Origin: JAVBNH01 sp031551635
Lineage (GTDB): Bacteria; Bacillota; Clostridia; Oscillospirales; Acutalibacteraceae
Direction of reading: 5' to 3'
Assembly (NCBI GenBank): GCA_031551635.1
Contig: JAVBNH010000013.1
Span: forward strand, 1 to 64,000
DNA length: 64,000 nucleotides
Part shown: positions 7,094 to 15,578 of the stretch, one piece after another
Numbering within the stretch: position 1 is the first letter of the stretch
How the letters are laid out: every line of letters starts with the position of its first letter
Position numbers and translations under genes: made by a program
Notes under the pieces: generated by a model
The model's database searches: none
What the model was told of the DNA's origin: nothing
The model's input: only the letters and a program-made list of their open reading frames with translations

Positions 7094-8728
7094 ATGATTG
7101 ACTATAACAATTTTACGAAGCCGGACAAGGGCTCATGCCCTCAGCCTGACCATATAATGCTGAGCTTCTGCGGCGACGCGAAAACCGAAATTGCCGTTAC
7201 CTGGCGCACAAGTACCGATGTGCCGGATGGGTATATGCTCTTTACACCGCTGGACGGCTCTGAAGAAACGCGTGTTGATTCAATAAACCGTGAGTTTAAA
7301 TCTGATATCGACATAAGCATGATACACTGGGCGCAGGCTCGCGGGCTTAAAAGCGCGACAAAGTACCGTTACACTGTCGGCAATGACAAATACAGAAGCG
7401 AAGAATTTACCTTTGAGACAGAAAAGGAAAACTGCGGCAAGTTCAAATTTCTTTTCATAACCGACACCCAGCAAAGTCAGCCCTGGCCGAAGCCGTCTTA
7501 TGAAAACCTTAACCATTTGCTAAAAAAAGTGCTTTCCGAAAACCCCGATTGCAAATTTATTCTGACCGGAGGCGATAACTGCGACGACGGGCAGAATGAA
7601 ATTCAGTGGAACGGATTTTTTTCCGGAATGCAGGGTATCGCGGAGAGTATGCCTCTCATGATGTGCACAGGAAACCATGATAACAGGGGCTTCATGCAGT
7701 ATCTACCCGAACCTGTGGGTAAATTTTATATGCCTCACGCCTTTTTCTTTGACGACCAGTTTGAGTTTTCATATCCGCGAAACGGTCCTGAAGACTTATT
7801 GACGGAAAATTATTCCTTCGACTACGGCAATTCTCATTTCGCTATAATGGGCATAAATGAGTTTGAAAAAATTAACACATGGCTTTATGATGACCTTCAA
7901 AAAAGTGATAAAGCCTGGAAATTCGGTGTATATCACTTCCCTGTCTACCCTGTTATGCCTGAGGGAGGCGACGAGGACTCCTATCATTTTCTCGGCAAGG
8001 GTATAGACGAGGGCAGGCTGGACGTGCTTTTCGGCGGTCACGAGCACTCCTTCGCGAGAACATATCCGATGCGTCATAACGAAATGTTTGACAAACCTTC
8101 ACAGGGAACGGTGCATTATAACGCGGGCAACGCAGGGCGGAATATATTCTGCACAAACATGAGAAAAATCTGGCATCCCTACTTTTATCCTCAGGAGGAG
8201 CCGTTGATTCTTTATGTGATAATCGAAGTGGACGGCAATGTTTTCCATGCGACCGCCTATCTCGAGGACGGTAGGATTGTTGACGATTATATTATTGACA
8301 AGGATAATGACCGAATTCTGCCGCATGAGCTGGCGCCTGTTTTCAAGCAGACAAAAATGAGCTTCAAAGGGCAGATTCCTGAGCTTGCCTGCCGCGATTT
8401 GTACTGCATCAGACATAATGAGCAGTGGTACTGCGCGTTCGGAAATCTGATGCACGGTATCGGCGCAAAAGTCGAAAAAACACCGGGAAAGGTTAATATT
8501 CAGATTTATAAGCGTAATGTCACCTTTGAAGAAGGCAGCGAAAAGGCGCAAACCGAGACCGGCGAATTTCCCCTGTCCGGCGAGGTAATCCGCCACAAGG
8601 AGCAGCTGTATGTTCCAGTAAGTGACGCAGCGGAAATTTTCGGCATGAGATGGTACTACGCGGAGCATAACAATCTCATCAATTTCGATTATGCCGCGGA
8701 GGACAAAACATATATGCCTCAGCCATAA
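7094..8728 (+). CDS. Purple acid phosphatase-like metallophosphoesterase with a C-terminal stalk-type domain
   Basis: 544 aa. Residues about 20-110 form a fibronectin-like N-terminal domain as in purple acid phosphatases (MLSFCGDAKTEIAVTWRTS). The calcineurin-like core follows with FITDTQ, GGDNCDDG, GNHDNRG, GVYHFPVYP and FGGHEHSFART as dinuclear-metal ligands. A C-terminal segment (about 480-544; SGEVIRHKEQLYVPVSDAAE) resembles the copper-amine-oxidase N-terminal (stalk) repeat common in clostridial surface proteins. No signal peptide is visible, which is odd for that combination. The ATG at 7094 is chosen over a TTG at 7079 because GAAAGGA (7081-7087) sits correctly before it. Substrate unknown; phosphomonoester hydrolysis is the family expectation. 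Confidence 0.85.
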   Translation: MIDYNNFTKPDKGSCPQPDHIMLSFCGDAKTEIAVTWRTSTDVPDGYMLFTPLDGSEETRVDSINREFKSDIDISMIHWAQARGLKSATKYRYTVGNDKYRSEEFTFETEKENCGKFKFLFITDTQQSQPWPKPSYENLNHLLKKVLSENPDCKFILTGGDNCDDGQNEIQWNGFFSGMQGIAESMPLMMCTGNHDNRGFMQYLPEPVGKFYMPHAFFFDDQFEFSYPRNGPEDLLTENYSFDYGNSHFAIMGINEFEKINTWLYDDLQKSDKAWKFGVYHFPVYPVMPEGGDEDSYHFLGKGIDEGRLDVLFGGHEHSFARTYPMRHNEMFDKPSQGTVHYNAGNAGRNIFCTNMRKIWHPYFYPQEEPLILYVIIEVDGNVFHATAYLEDGRIVDDYIIDKDNDRILPHELAPVFKQTKMSFKGQIPELACRDLYCIRHNEQWYCAFGNLMHGIGAKVEKTPGKVNIQIYKRNVTFEEGSEKAQTETGEFPLSGEVIRHKEQLYVPVSDAAEIFGMRWYYAEHNNLINFDYAAEDKTYMPQP

Positions 8729-8823
8729 TTTTATAATATTAGTTAAACTAATTATTTTGAAAAATTTAGTATTTTTTGCTGAATGCCATTTTGGTTAAAA
8801 ATAGAAAAAGGAATGAATTATTA

Positions 8824-9525
8824 ATGCTTGATGAATTTTTAAGCAGCTTCTCAGCCTCAGCGGATATTTTACCGTCTGTTTTGGAATTTGCGTTATATGT
8901 GTTGGTATCAGTTGTTTTCGGTCTTGTGGTAGGTTTAACTTATATGAAAACCGACAAGCTAAAAATGCCCTCGCAGAGCTTTACCCTAACGCTTGTAATC
9001 CTACCTGCTCTTGTTACGATTATCATCATGCTTGTCGGAAGCAATGTCGCGCGTGCATTTAGTCTGGGTGGGGCTTTCGCGATTATTCGTTTCAGGAGCG
9101 TAGCCGGTGACCCGAAGGATATTGCCCTCGTGCTTTTCTGCATGGCTATCGGGCTTGCCTGCGGCATGGGCTTCCTGCTTTACGGTCTGGTGATAACGGT
9201 CGTACTTTGCCTTGTTACAATTATTCTCCACTTAGTTAACTTCGGATTTTCAAAAACAGAAAGAAAGCTCCTGAAAATTCAAATTCCTGAGGATTTCAAC
9301 TACAAAAACGCGTTCAATGACATTTTAGATAAATACACTTCTGTTTATCATCTCACTAAGGTCAGAACCACCGACCTCGGCAGTCTTTATGAAATTGTCT
9401 ATACAGTGACGATGTCTGAGGATACCGACGAGAAGAAGATGATTGACGAGCTGCGCTGCAGAAACGGCAATCTGCCGATTTCTCTTGTTTTTGAACCAAA
9501 ACGTGAAGAATTCCAGACATTATAA
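8824..9525 (+). CDS. DUF4956 family membrane protein
   Basis: 233 aa with three to four hydrophobic helices in the N-terminal two thirds (LYVLVSVVFGLVVGLTYM; LTLVILPALVTIIIMLVG; ALVLFCMAIGLACGMGFLLY; LVITVVLCLVTIILHLVNF). Between helices lies the family hallmark ARAFSLGGAFAIIRFRS. The C-terminal 70 residues are soluble with an alpha/beta pattern. The family is common in Gram-positive bacteria and has no settled function; some members neighbour polyphosphate or CotH genes. I favour the ATG at 8824, preceded by AAAAAGGA, over a TTG at 8776 with no ribosome binding site. Its 3' end is followed by the structured element at 9545. Confidence 0.82.
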   Translation: MLDEFLSSFSASADILPSVLEFALYVLVSVVFGLVVGLTYMKTDKLKMPSQSFTLTLVILPALVTIIIMLVGSNVARAFSLGGAFAIIRFRSVAGDPKDIALVLFCMAIGLACGMGFLLYGLVITVVLCLVTIILHLVNFGFSKTERKLLKIQIPEDFNYKNAFNDILDKYTSVYHLTKVRTTDLGSLYEIVYTVTMSEDTDEKKMIDELRCRNGNLPISLVFEPKREEFQTL

Positions 9526-9544
9526 TACTATTTTTAGGTTAAAA

Positions 9545-9609
9545 CATAGATAACGGAGAGCCGCCGAATGTAAAAAGGCATTCGGATTAAGGCACGATAG
9601 TTATTTATG
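9545..9609 (+). repeat. Three-stem structured element, copy A
   Basis: Folds into an outer stem of 10 bp (CATAGATAAC 9545-9554 with GTTATTTATG 9600-9609, one G-T pair), an inner stem (58-62 with 91-95, one A-A mismatch) and an apical hairpin CCGAATG / CATTCGG with an A-rich loop. A second copy at 48616-48672 keeps the apical hairpin and the internal-loop bases while changing paired bases on both sides. It lies 20 bases after the DUF4956 stop. It lacks a terminator T-tract. Confidence 0.65.
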
Positions 9610-9705
9610 ATTTTAACGTTATATAGTATAATTTATTACATAATTACTTCAGGGTTATGAAATGATTGATTTCATAACCCTGATTTTTTCTCTTTATTTA
9701 ATTTT

Positions 9706-10134
9706 TTAAGCAAAAATATCCTTCTGGTCGATAATTTTTATGCCCTGCCCGCTAAGCGCTTCAGCGGCTTTTTCATTGTCTGCAACTCTGACTATAACAT
9801 AGGCTGAGCCCTTATCAGGGGTGATGAAGGCATAAGCGTATTCGACGTCAATTCCCGTGTCAGCAAGAATTCTTATAGCTCTTGCGAACTGACCGGGAGT
9901 GTCGCCGACACAGATGCCTAGAACCGGCTTCATCGACACGGAAGAACCTGCATCCCTGAGAACATTGACAGCCTTGTCAGGGTCGTCAACAATAAGCCGC
10001 AAAATGCCGTAATCGGTTGTGTCGGCAATCGAAAGGGCACGAATATCGATATTATGAGCCGCAAGCAGTTCGGTAATATCGGCAAGCCTTCCGGGTTTAT
10101 TTTCAACAAAAACAGATATTTGATTTATAAACAT
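9706..10134 (-). CDS. Tandem ACT-domain protein
   Basis: 142 aa made of two ACT domains: residues 1-65 (ISVFVENKPGRLADITELLA) and 70-140 (LGICVGDTPGQFARAIRILA). ACT domains bind amino acids, and this two-domain form is regularly found next to phenylacetate-CoA ligase and indolepyruvate oxidoreductase genes, as here. It is the last gene of the iorA-iorB-paaK-ACT run, 21 bp after paaK. A role as an aromatic amino-acid sensor or regulator of that pathway is inference from context. The ATG at 10134 has AAGGTGA upstream. Confidence 0.85.
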   Translation of the reverse strand: MFINQISVFVENKPGRLADITELLAAHNIDIRALSIADTTDYGILRLIVDDPDKAVNVLRDAGSSVSMKPVLGICVGDTPGQFARAIRILADTGIDVEYAYAFITPDKGSAYVIVRVADNEKAAEALSGQGIKIIDQKDIFA

Positions 10135-10155
10135 CTATTAATTCACCTTACTTTT

Positions 10156-11466
10156 TTAAATTTTCCGGTTATCTATTACTCTGACAGCCTTGCCCTCCGA
10201 ACGTGGAAGTGATTTCGGCTCGACAAGCTTGACTTCTGCTGAAACGCTCAGTGTTGAGAGCAGGGCGGCTTTGATTTTATGCTCCATTGCGGATAAATCC
10301 TTAACAGTGTCTGAGATTAAATTATCCGGCATTTCGATTTTTACAAGCATGGTGTCGAGATTATCCTTGCGCTCAACGACTATCTGATAATTCGCCTGAG
10401 CGCCGAACTGCATAATCACATGCTCAACCTGCGACGGGAACACGTTCACACCTCTGATAATGAGCATATCGTCAGTACGTCCGCGCGGTTTCATCATACG
10501 CACAAGCGTGCGCCCGCACTCACATTTTTCATGAGTAATCGCTGAAATATCCCTAGTTCTGTAACGAATGAGCGGCAGGGCTTCCTTACCGATGCAGGTA
10601 AAAACAAGCTCGCCGAATACGCCGTCCTTGACCGGTTTCAGCGTTTCCGGGTCAAGAATTTCAGGGTAAAAATAATCCTCGCACACATGTAAGCCTTTTT
10701 TGCATTCGCACTCGTACGAGACGCCGGGACCGGCGATTTCAGAGAGACCGTATATGTCATACGCGTTTATACCGAGGGCTTTTTCAATCTCCTCGCGCAT
10801 GCTTTCACTCCATGGCTCCGCGCCGAAAATACCGGCACGCACAGGAACGGAATCGGGCGAAATACCCATTTCCTTGAGTGTTTCGCCGATGAACATGGCA
10901 TAGGAAGGAGTGCAACAGATAATGTCGGAATGGAAATCCTGTAAAATCTGAATCTGGCGGGCGGTGTTACCGGAAGATACCGGAATAACTGTCGCTCCCA
11001 TTTTTTCCGCGCCGTAATGAAGCCCCAGACCGCCTGTGAAAAGACCGTAGCCATAAGAAACATGGACGTAATCGGACGCGCAGGCTCCGGCGGCAACAAG
11101 AGCGCGGGCACAGCCGTCGGTCCAGACCTCGATGTCATTTTTCGTGTAGCCGACAACTGTCTGCTTGCCTGTCGTACCTGAGGACGCGTGAATTCTGACA
11201 AGCTCCTCCTTCGGCACGGCAAAAAGCCCATAAGGATAGTTATCTCTCAAGTCCTGCTTGTTCGTGAAGGGCAATTTTTCGATATCCTCGATAAGCTGAA
11301 TATCCTCAGTCTTTATACCGGCTTCATCAAATTTCGCCTTATAAAATGGCACATTTTCATAGCAGCGTTTAACGGCTTCCGAGAGCCGTTTTGACTGAAT
11401 CGCATGAAGCTTTTCCCGTGAAGCGGTTTCCCACTCCTTTTGATAGTAATTTTTATTTTCATCCAT
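10156..11466 (-). CDS. paaK: Phenylacetate-CoA ligase (AMP-forming)
   Basis: 436 aa, full length for the family. It activates phenylacetate or another aryl acid with ATP and CoA. The adenylate-forming signature IHASSGTTGKQTVVGYTKND lies near residue 90, YGLSEIAGPGVSYEC near 240 and a hinge at MMKPRGRTDDMLIIRGVNVF, where the C-terminal domain begins. Four Cys (CECKKGLHVC and HEKCECG) are probably structural metal ligands as in related enzymes. It is 28 bp downstream of iorB, so aryl-pyruvates decarboxylated by IorAB to aryl-acyl-CoA or acids could be interconverted, with ATP yield in the reverse direction. In archaea and clostridia such ligases pair with IorAB. Confidence 0.92.
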   Translation of the reverse strand: MDENKNYYQKEWETASREKLHAIQSKRLSEAVKRCYENVPFYKAKFDEAGIKTEDIQLIEDIEKLPFTNKQDLRDNYPYGLFAVPKEELVRIHASSGTTGKQTVVGYTKNDIEVWTDGCARALVAAGACASDYVHVSYGYGLFTGGLGLHYGAEKMGATVIPVSSGNTARQIQILQDFHSDIICCTPSYAMFIGETLKEMGISPDSVPVRAGIFGAEPWSESMREEIEKALGINAYDIYGLSEIAGPGVSYECECKKGLHVCEDYFYPEILDPETLKPVKDGVFGELVFTCIGKEALPLIRYRTRDISAITHEKCECGRTLVRMMKPRGRTDDMLIIRGVNVFPSQVEHVIMQFGAQANYQIVVERKDNLDTMLVKIEMPDNLISDTVKDLSAMEHKIKAALLSTLSVSAEVKLVEPKSLPRSEGKAVRVIDNRKI

Positions 11467-11494
11467 AATAATTTATTCTCCAATTCTTCTTGAA

Positions 11495-12067
11495 TTATGA
11501 TTTAAGTCCTAAATCAAAGGCTTTTTGATTCATTTCGAGAAACTTCGGCGGCACAGTGTCATTTATAACCGACACCCATTCATTGCCGTCGAAGCTCATA
11601 AATCGAGCCGCCACTCCAAGAAGAACAACATTTACAGCCTTTGCGCTTCCGGCCTCGAGAGCCAGAGAGAGCGCGTCAATCTCAACTAAATTCACATTAT
11701 ATTCCGCCAGCTTCGCCGTCAAATCCCCGGGGTATTCCGCGGAGCCTATGACAACAGGCATCGGGTCAATCTGCTGCTTATTGACGACAATCGTCCCGCC
11801 TTTTTTCAGATACGGCAAATATCTGGCGGCTTCAAGCAGCTCAAAAGCAATTATAATGTCCGCTTCACCTGTTTCGATAATAGGCGACGCGACACTTTCA
11901 CCGTACTTGACATATGTAACAACAGAGCCGCCTCTCTGGCTCATGCCGTGAACCTCCGAGACCTTGACGTCAAAGCCTTTTTTTATTAGAACGTTACCTA
12001 AAAGGCGCGAGGCAAGCAGAGTTCCCTGCCCTCCGACACCGACTATCATAATGCTTTTTGTATCCAT
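11495..12067 (-). CDS. iorB: Indolepyruvate:ferredoxin oxidoreductase, beta subunit
   Basis: 190 aa, the gamma-type domain of 2-oxoacid:ferredoxin oxidoreductases. The N-terminal GVGGQGTLLASRLLG is the family hallmark, followed by HGMSQRGGSVVTYVKYG and DIIIAFELLEAARYLPYLKKGG. It pairs with IorA to oxidise aryl-pyruvates from transaminated Trp, Phe and Tyr to aryl-acetyl-CoA with reduced ferredoxin. It lies between iorA (278 bp upstream) and paaK (28 bp downstream). The unusual 278-bp gap to iorA, with no ORF I can support, suggests a separate promoter or a lost gene. Confidence 0.93.
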   Translation of the reverse strand: MDTKSIMIVGVGGQGTLLASRLLGNVLIKKGFDVKVSEVHGMSQRGGSVVTYVKYGESVASPIIETGEADIIIAFELLEAARYLPYLKKGGTIVVNKQQIDPMPVVIGSAEYPGDLTAKLAEYNVNLVEIDALSLALEAGSAKAVNVVLLGVAARFMSFDGNEWVSVINDTVPPKFLEMNQKAFDLGLKS

Positions 12068-12345
12068 GTTTTAACCTCACAATAGAATAATGATTTTTTA
12101 CTTTTTAGAAATGATATGCTGAACCGGCAGCTTAGTTTTTTGGGCTGCACAGTCTAGAAAAGCGTTAATATGGTTGGAGTTTTCAAAAAGCCGTAACGGA
12201 ATTTAAAAATCGGATTTATATAGCTTTCTTCCATGACTTGATTATTCATAAAGTGTCACACCCTTTTAAGTGATATTTTTATAAAACGGCAAATCTTTTT
12301 TAAAGCGATTAAACTCGCTTTCCGGCAGCATTGTATTAATTTTCA

Positions 12346-14076
12346 TCAGCTGTTTTTTATCGCACCGAATTTACACAACTGAGAGCAGACCTCGCAGCCT
12401 ACACACTGCGTAAAGTCTATAACAGCCTTGTTATCCTTCATGCTGATAGCCGGGCAGCCGATTTTCATGCACATCTTACAGCTTTTGCAAGCGTCCGCGT
12501 CAACCTTCAGCGATGGCTTGCGCTCGACTGTTTTCAAAAGGGCGCAGGGACGGCGCGAGATAATCATAGACGGCTCCTCAGCATCCAGCTCAGCTCTTAT
12601 CGCGTCCTCGGTTTCTTTGAGATTGTTGGGGTCAACAACCTTGACGCGCCTTATGCCGACAGCTCTCGCGAGAGCTTCAAGGTCAACCGCGACTGTGGGA
12701 TCTCCCTTAATTGTCTTGCCGGTAGTCGGGTTCTGCTGGTGCCCGGTCATTCCGGTGATACTGTTATCAAGCACGATAACAGTTGAATTGCTCTGATTAT
12801 ATGCGATATTTATAAGCCCTGTGACGCCCGAATGAATAAAGGTAGAGTCGCCGATAACCGCGACACTCTTTTTTTCGTTTAAGGGGTTCGCCTTATTCAT
12901 GCCGTGTAGCCCTGACACAGAAGCGCCCATACAGATAACGGTGTCAATCATCCCGAGCGGTGGTAAAGCGCCGAGGGTGTAACAGCCGATGTCGCCGCTG
13001 ACAATTACATCAAGCTTTTTCAGAGCGTAAAACAGTCCTCTGTGAGGACAGCCGGGGCAAAGGACAGGCGGTCGTCCGGGAAGCTCCTCGCCCAAAGCGT
13101 CAAAGTCGTTTTCCTCATGTAGTATAAGCTTCGCGATGAGCTTCTGCGAATACTCACCGCAGCGCGGGAACAAATCCTTGCCGATGACATTAATACCAAG
13201 ACTTTTGCAATATGTTTCGAAATAATCATCAAGCTCCTCAAGGACATATACCTTTTCACAGCTTGCGGCGAACTTACGGATTTTTTCCGCAGGTAAAGGA
13301 TAAACGCAGCCGAGCTTGAGGTATGAAGCCTTGTCGCCGAGGGCTTCCTTGGCGTAGCAATATGATATACCGGAGGTGATTATTCCGATTTTTTTATCGT
13401 TATATTCAATTCTGTTTATTTCGTCATTTTCCGCAAAAGCGGTCTGGTCTAAAATTCTTTTTTCAACAATTACATGCCGCGGGCGTGCCATAGCAGGCAT
13501 CATGACATACTTCGCAGGGTTTTTTACATACTCATTGAGCGGCACATCCTCCCTCTCGCCGACAGCGACAAGGCTCCTCGAATGTGAAACCCTTGTAGTG
13601 AGCCGGAGAATGACAGGTGTATCGAATTTTTCGGAAAGCTCAAAGGCTTTTTTTGTGTATTCAAGGCATTCCGCGGAGTCTGAAGGCTCGAGCATCATTA
13701 CCTTTGCGGCTTTCGCGTAGTTGCGTGAATCCTGCTCGTTTTGGGAGGAATGCATACCGGGGTCGTCGGCAACGGCAATGACGCAACCGCCATTGATTCC
13801 TGTGTATGAAGCGGTAAAAAGAGGGTCGGCGGCGACATTCAACCCGACATGCTTCATGCCGCAGAAGCTTCTCGCGCCGGCGATTGCAGAACCTAGAGCA
13901 ACCTCGCACGCGACTTTTTCGTTAGGCGCCCACTCGCAGTAAATATCGTCATAAAGCGACGCGTATTCGGTTATTTCGGTGCTGGGTGTGCCGGGATAGC
14001 TCGACACAACACGGCAGCCGCTTTCATAAAGTCCTCTCGCGACAGCTTCATTCCCCAAAAGCAGTTTTTTGTCCAT
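12346..14076 (-). CDS. iorA: Indolepyruvate:ferredoxin oxidoreductase, alpha subunit
   Basis: 576 aa. The N-terminal pyrimidine-binding domain starts MDKKLLLGNEAVARGLYESG; the TPP-binding region has GDIGCYTLGALPPLG and GDSTFIHSGVTGLINIAYN; VLDNSITGMTGHQQNP closes it. The C-terminal 50 residues carry two [4Fe-4S] motifs, CKSCKMCMKIGCP and CVGCEVCSQLCK. This is the catalytic and electron-transfer subunit of the oxygen-sensitive complex that uses CoA, ferredoxin and aryl-pyruvate. It heads the minus-strand ior operon behind a promoter at 14160-14188. Length and domain order are typical for clostridial IorA. Confidence 0.95.
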   Translation of the reverse strand: MDKKLLLGNEAVARGLYESGCRVVSSYPGTPSTEITEYASLYDDIYCEWAPNEKVACEVALGSAIAGARSFCGMKHVGLNVAADPLFTASYTGINGGCVIAVADDPGMHSSQNEQDSRNYAKAAKVMMLEPSDSAECLEYTKKAFELSEKFDTPVILRLTTRVSHSRSLVAVGEREDVPLNEYVKNPAKYVMMPAMARPRHVIVEKRILDQTAFAENDEINRIEYNDKKIGIITSGISYCYAKEALGDKASYLKLGCVYPLPAEKIRKFAASCEKVYVLEELDDYFETYCKSLGINVIGKDLFPRCGEYSQKLIAKLILHEENDFDALGEELPGRPPVLCPGCPHRGLFYALKKLDVIVSGDIGCYTLGALPPLGMIDTVICMGASVSGLHGMNKANPLNEKKSVAVIGDSTFIHSGVTGLINIAYNQSNSTVIVLDNSITGMTGHQQNPTTGKTIKGDPTVAVDLEALARAVGIRRVKVVDPNNLKETEDAIRAELDAEEPSMIISRRPCALLKTVERKPSLKVDADACKSCKMCMKIGCPAISMKDNKAVIDFTQCVGCEVCSQLCKFGAIKNS

Positions 14077-14159
14077 ATTTTCCTCCGAAAAAATAAATTC
14101 AAGTTAAACATAAATACCGGAAAGCTATAGCTTTGCTGATGTCCATTTACTAATTGATT

Positions 14160-14188
14160 ATTATATCATTTCTTTAAAGGAGAAACAA
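14160..14188 (-). promoter_or_regulatory. Promoter of the ior operon
   Basis: On the minus strand TTGTTT (14183-14188), 17 bp, TATAAT (14160-14165), about 80 bases upstream of the iorA ATG. Strong -10, moderate -35. Confidence 0.55.
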
Positions 14189-14345
14189 GCCCATAATAGA
14201 AAAATGCTGTTTTTTCCGTTTTTAAAATCCATACGTTTAAAATCCATATCTCTGAATAGTCATATAAAGCTTGCAGTAAAAATAGCTTTTTTTGTTTTAT
14301 AATCTGCTTGGCAGCTTCGAAATGATTATTAATAAGGAGAAGTAT

Positions 14346-14942
14346 ATGGACAGTATAATGATTTTGTGTTATTATGACATTAGGTTTATTTCGGATACTT
14401 ATGATTTATTGATAAAAGCACTGCAGCCAGGTATCAGTTCATGGTGGGAAGATTGGAAATCACTAGACGATCCGAGCAGATGTATTGATTGTAAAAACTT
14501 AACCGGACAAATCCAGCCAATCGGTTCGCAGTGGGTTAACTATCCTCCGCTGCATTATAATTGCCGCTGCAGTATTCAACCAATGTTGACTTTAGCTGTG
14601 GGTACGGTAACTGACAGAGGCACTGATGGAGCCGACTGGTATCTTAAGTTTGTAAACACTTTACCAGACTATTATATTTCAAAACTGACAGCTATACTTA
14701 ATGGTTGGGATTCCAGTAAAAACTCAACGACACTTGATAAAGTCATTCCCGATAAAATGATTGGCGGTGATGAATATAAAAATAAAGACGGTCATTTGCC
14801 TTCAGCACCAGGTAGAAAATGGTATGAAGCAGATATTGATTATTCCAAAGGTAAAAGAAACGGACACCGATTACTCTATTCCAGTGATGGATTGATGTTT
14901 GCAACTTATGACCACTATAAAACATTTTATGAAATAATATAA
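14346..14942 (+). CDS. Barnase-family RNase toxin with a truncated MuF-type zinc motif
   Basis: 198 aa. The C-terminal half (about 95-198) is a barnase-type guanyl-specific ribonuclease: MIGGDEYKNKDGHLP, GRKWYEADIDY, KRNGHRLLYSSD, DHYKTF. Glu161, Arg171, Arg175 and His190 sit at exactly the spacing of barnase Glu73, Arg83, Arg87 and His102, so the active site appears intact. The N-terminal part has CIDC (46-49), PPLH (70), then NC-RC (73, 75), the Cys/His end of phage MuF-like head proteins that often carry C-terminal toxins. The rest of a MuF domain is missing and no signal peptide is seen. The ATG at 14346 has AAGGAG six bases upstream; in-frame extension to 14292 lacks one. Three barstar genes follow after 12 bp. 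Probable intracellular toxin or remnant of a polymorphic toxin. Confidence 0.88.
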   Translation: MDSIMILCYYDIRFISDTYDLLIKALQPGISSWWEDWKSLDDPSRCIDCKNLTGQIQPIGSQWVNYPPLHYNCRCSIQPMLTLAVGTVTDRGTDGADWYLKFVNTLPDYYISKLTAILNGWDSSKNSTTLDKVIPDKMIGGDEYKNKDGHLPSAPGRKWYEADIDYSKGKRNGHRLLYSSDGLMFATYDHYKTFYEII

Positions 14943-14954
14943 AAGGAGAACAAT

Positions 14955-15245
14955 ATGAAAAAAGTTACAATTGATTTCGCAGGTTGCAAAAATATATATG
15001 AAATTCATTCGAGGATGAATGAAAAGCTTGATTTTCCGGATTTTTACGGTGAAAATCTTGATGCCTTATGGGATGTGCTAACAGGTTTTATTGAATGGAA
15101 TCAGATCATTTATTTGAAAGGTTGCGCTGATGTCGACGAGAAGCTTATATCATATATGCAAAAAGTAATTGAGGTTTTTCAAGAAGCAGAAGAAATGTAT
15201 GAAAAAATTGAGATTCATGTTATTGATGTTGATTTTTCAATGTAA
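14955..15245 (+). CDS. Barstar-family immunity protein, copy 1
   Basis: 96 aa, the size of barstar. It should bind and block the adjacent barnase-type RNase in the cytoplasm. The inhibitory helix reads DFYGENLDALWDVLTG, so Asp36 and Asp40 match barstar Asp35 and Asp39, and Glu77 (in VFQEAEE) matches Glu76. Of the three copies this one keeps all three acidic contacts, so it is the best candidate for the cognate inhibitor. AAAGGAG precedes the ATG and the toxin stop is 12 bp away, so expression is coupled. It repeats at an exact 312-bp period with copies 2 and 3. Confidence 0.92.
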   Translation: MKKVTIDFAGCKNIYEIHSRMNEKLDFPDFYGENLDALWDVLTGFIEWNQIIYLKGCADVDEKLISYMQKVIEVFQEAEEMYEKIEIHVIDVDFSM

Positions 15246-15266
15246 AACGAAAGGTCGAATAAAAAC

Positions 15267-15557
15267 ATGAAAACAGTTACAATTGATTTCACAGGTTGCA
15301 AAAATATTCGAGAAGTTTTTTCACGAATGGATGAAAAACTTGACTTTCCGGAATTTTACGGCAAAAATCTCAGTGCTTTATGGGACATGTTAACAGGTTT
15401 TATTGAATGGGATCAGATTATTTATTTAAAAGGTTGCGCTGGTGTCGACGAGAAGCTTAAAACATATATGCAAAAAGTAATTGAAGTATTTCATGAAGCA
15501 GAGGAAATGTACGGAGATATTGAAGTGCATGTAGTAGATTCTGATTTTTCTATTTAA
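15267..15557 (+). CDS. Barstar-family immunity protein, copy 2
   Basis: 96 aa paralog starting 312 bp after copy 1, with a 21-bp intergenic spacer containing AAAGG. The interface helix reads EFYGKNLSALWDMLTG: Ser36 replaces the barstar Asp35 equivalent and Lys33 replaces Glu. Asp40 and Glu77 (VFHEAEE) are kept. Loss of Asp35 would be expected to weaken barnase binding strongly, so this copy may target a different RNase or be on the way to loss of function. The reading frame is intact. Confidence 0.9.
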   Translation: MKTVTIDFTGCKNIREVFSRMDEKLDFPEFYGKNLSALWDMLTGFIEWDQIIYLKGCAGVDEKLKTYMQKVIEVFHEAEEMYGDIEVHVVDSDFSI

Positions 15558-15578
15558 ATCGAGAGGTCGAACTAATAA

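Noticed and set aside
8099..8668. Long minus-strand ORF opposite the phosphoesterase gene
   Set aside because: It is a shadow of the plus-strand gene; no ribosome binding site and no recognisable protein features.
8776..8823. TTG start giving a longer DUF4956 protein
   Set aside because: No ribosome binding site before the TTG; the 16 extra residues are not hydrophobic or conserved in style.
12068..12345. A gene between iorA and iorB
   Set aside because: No ORF with a start, ribosome binding site and protein-like composition could be found on either strand.
14292..14345. Longer N-terminus of the barnase-type toxin
   Set aside because: The 18 extra codons lack a ribosome binding site, while AAGGAG fits the ATG at 14346.
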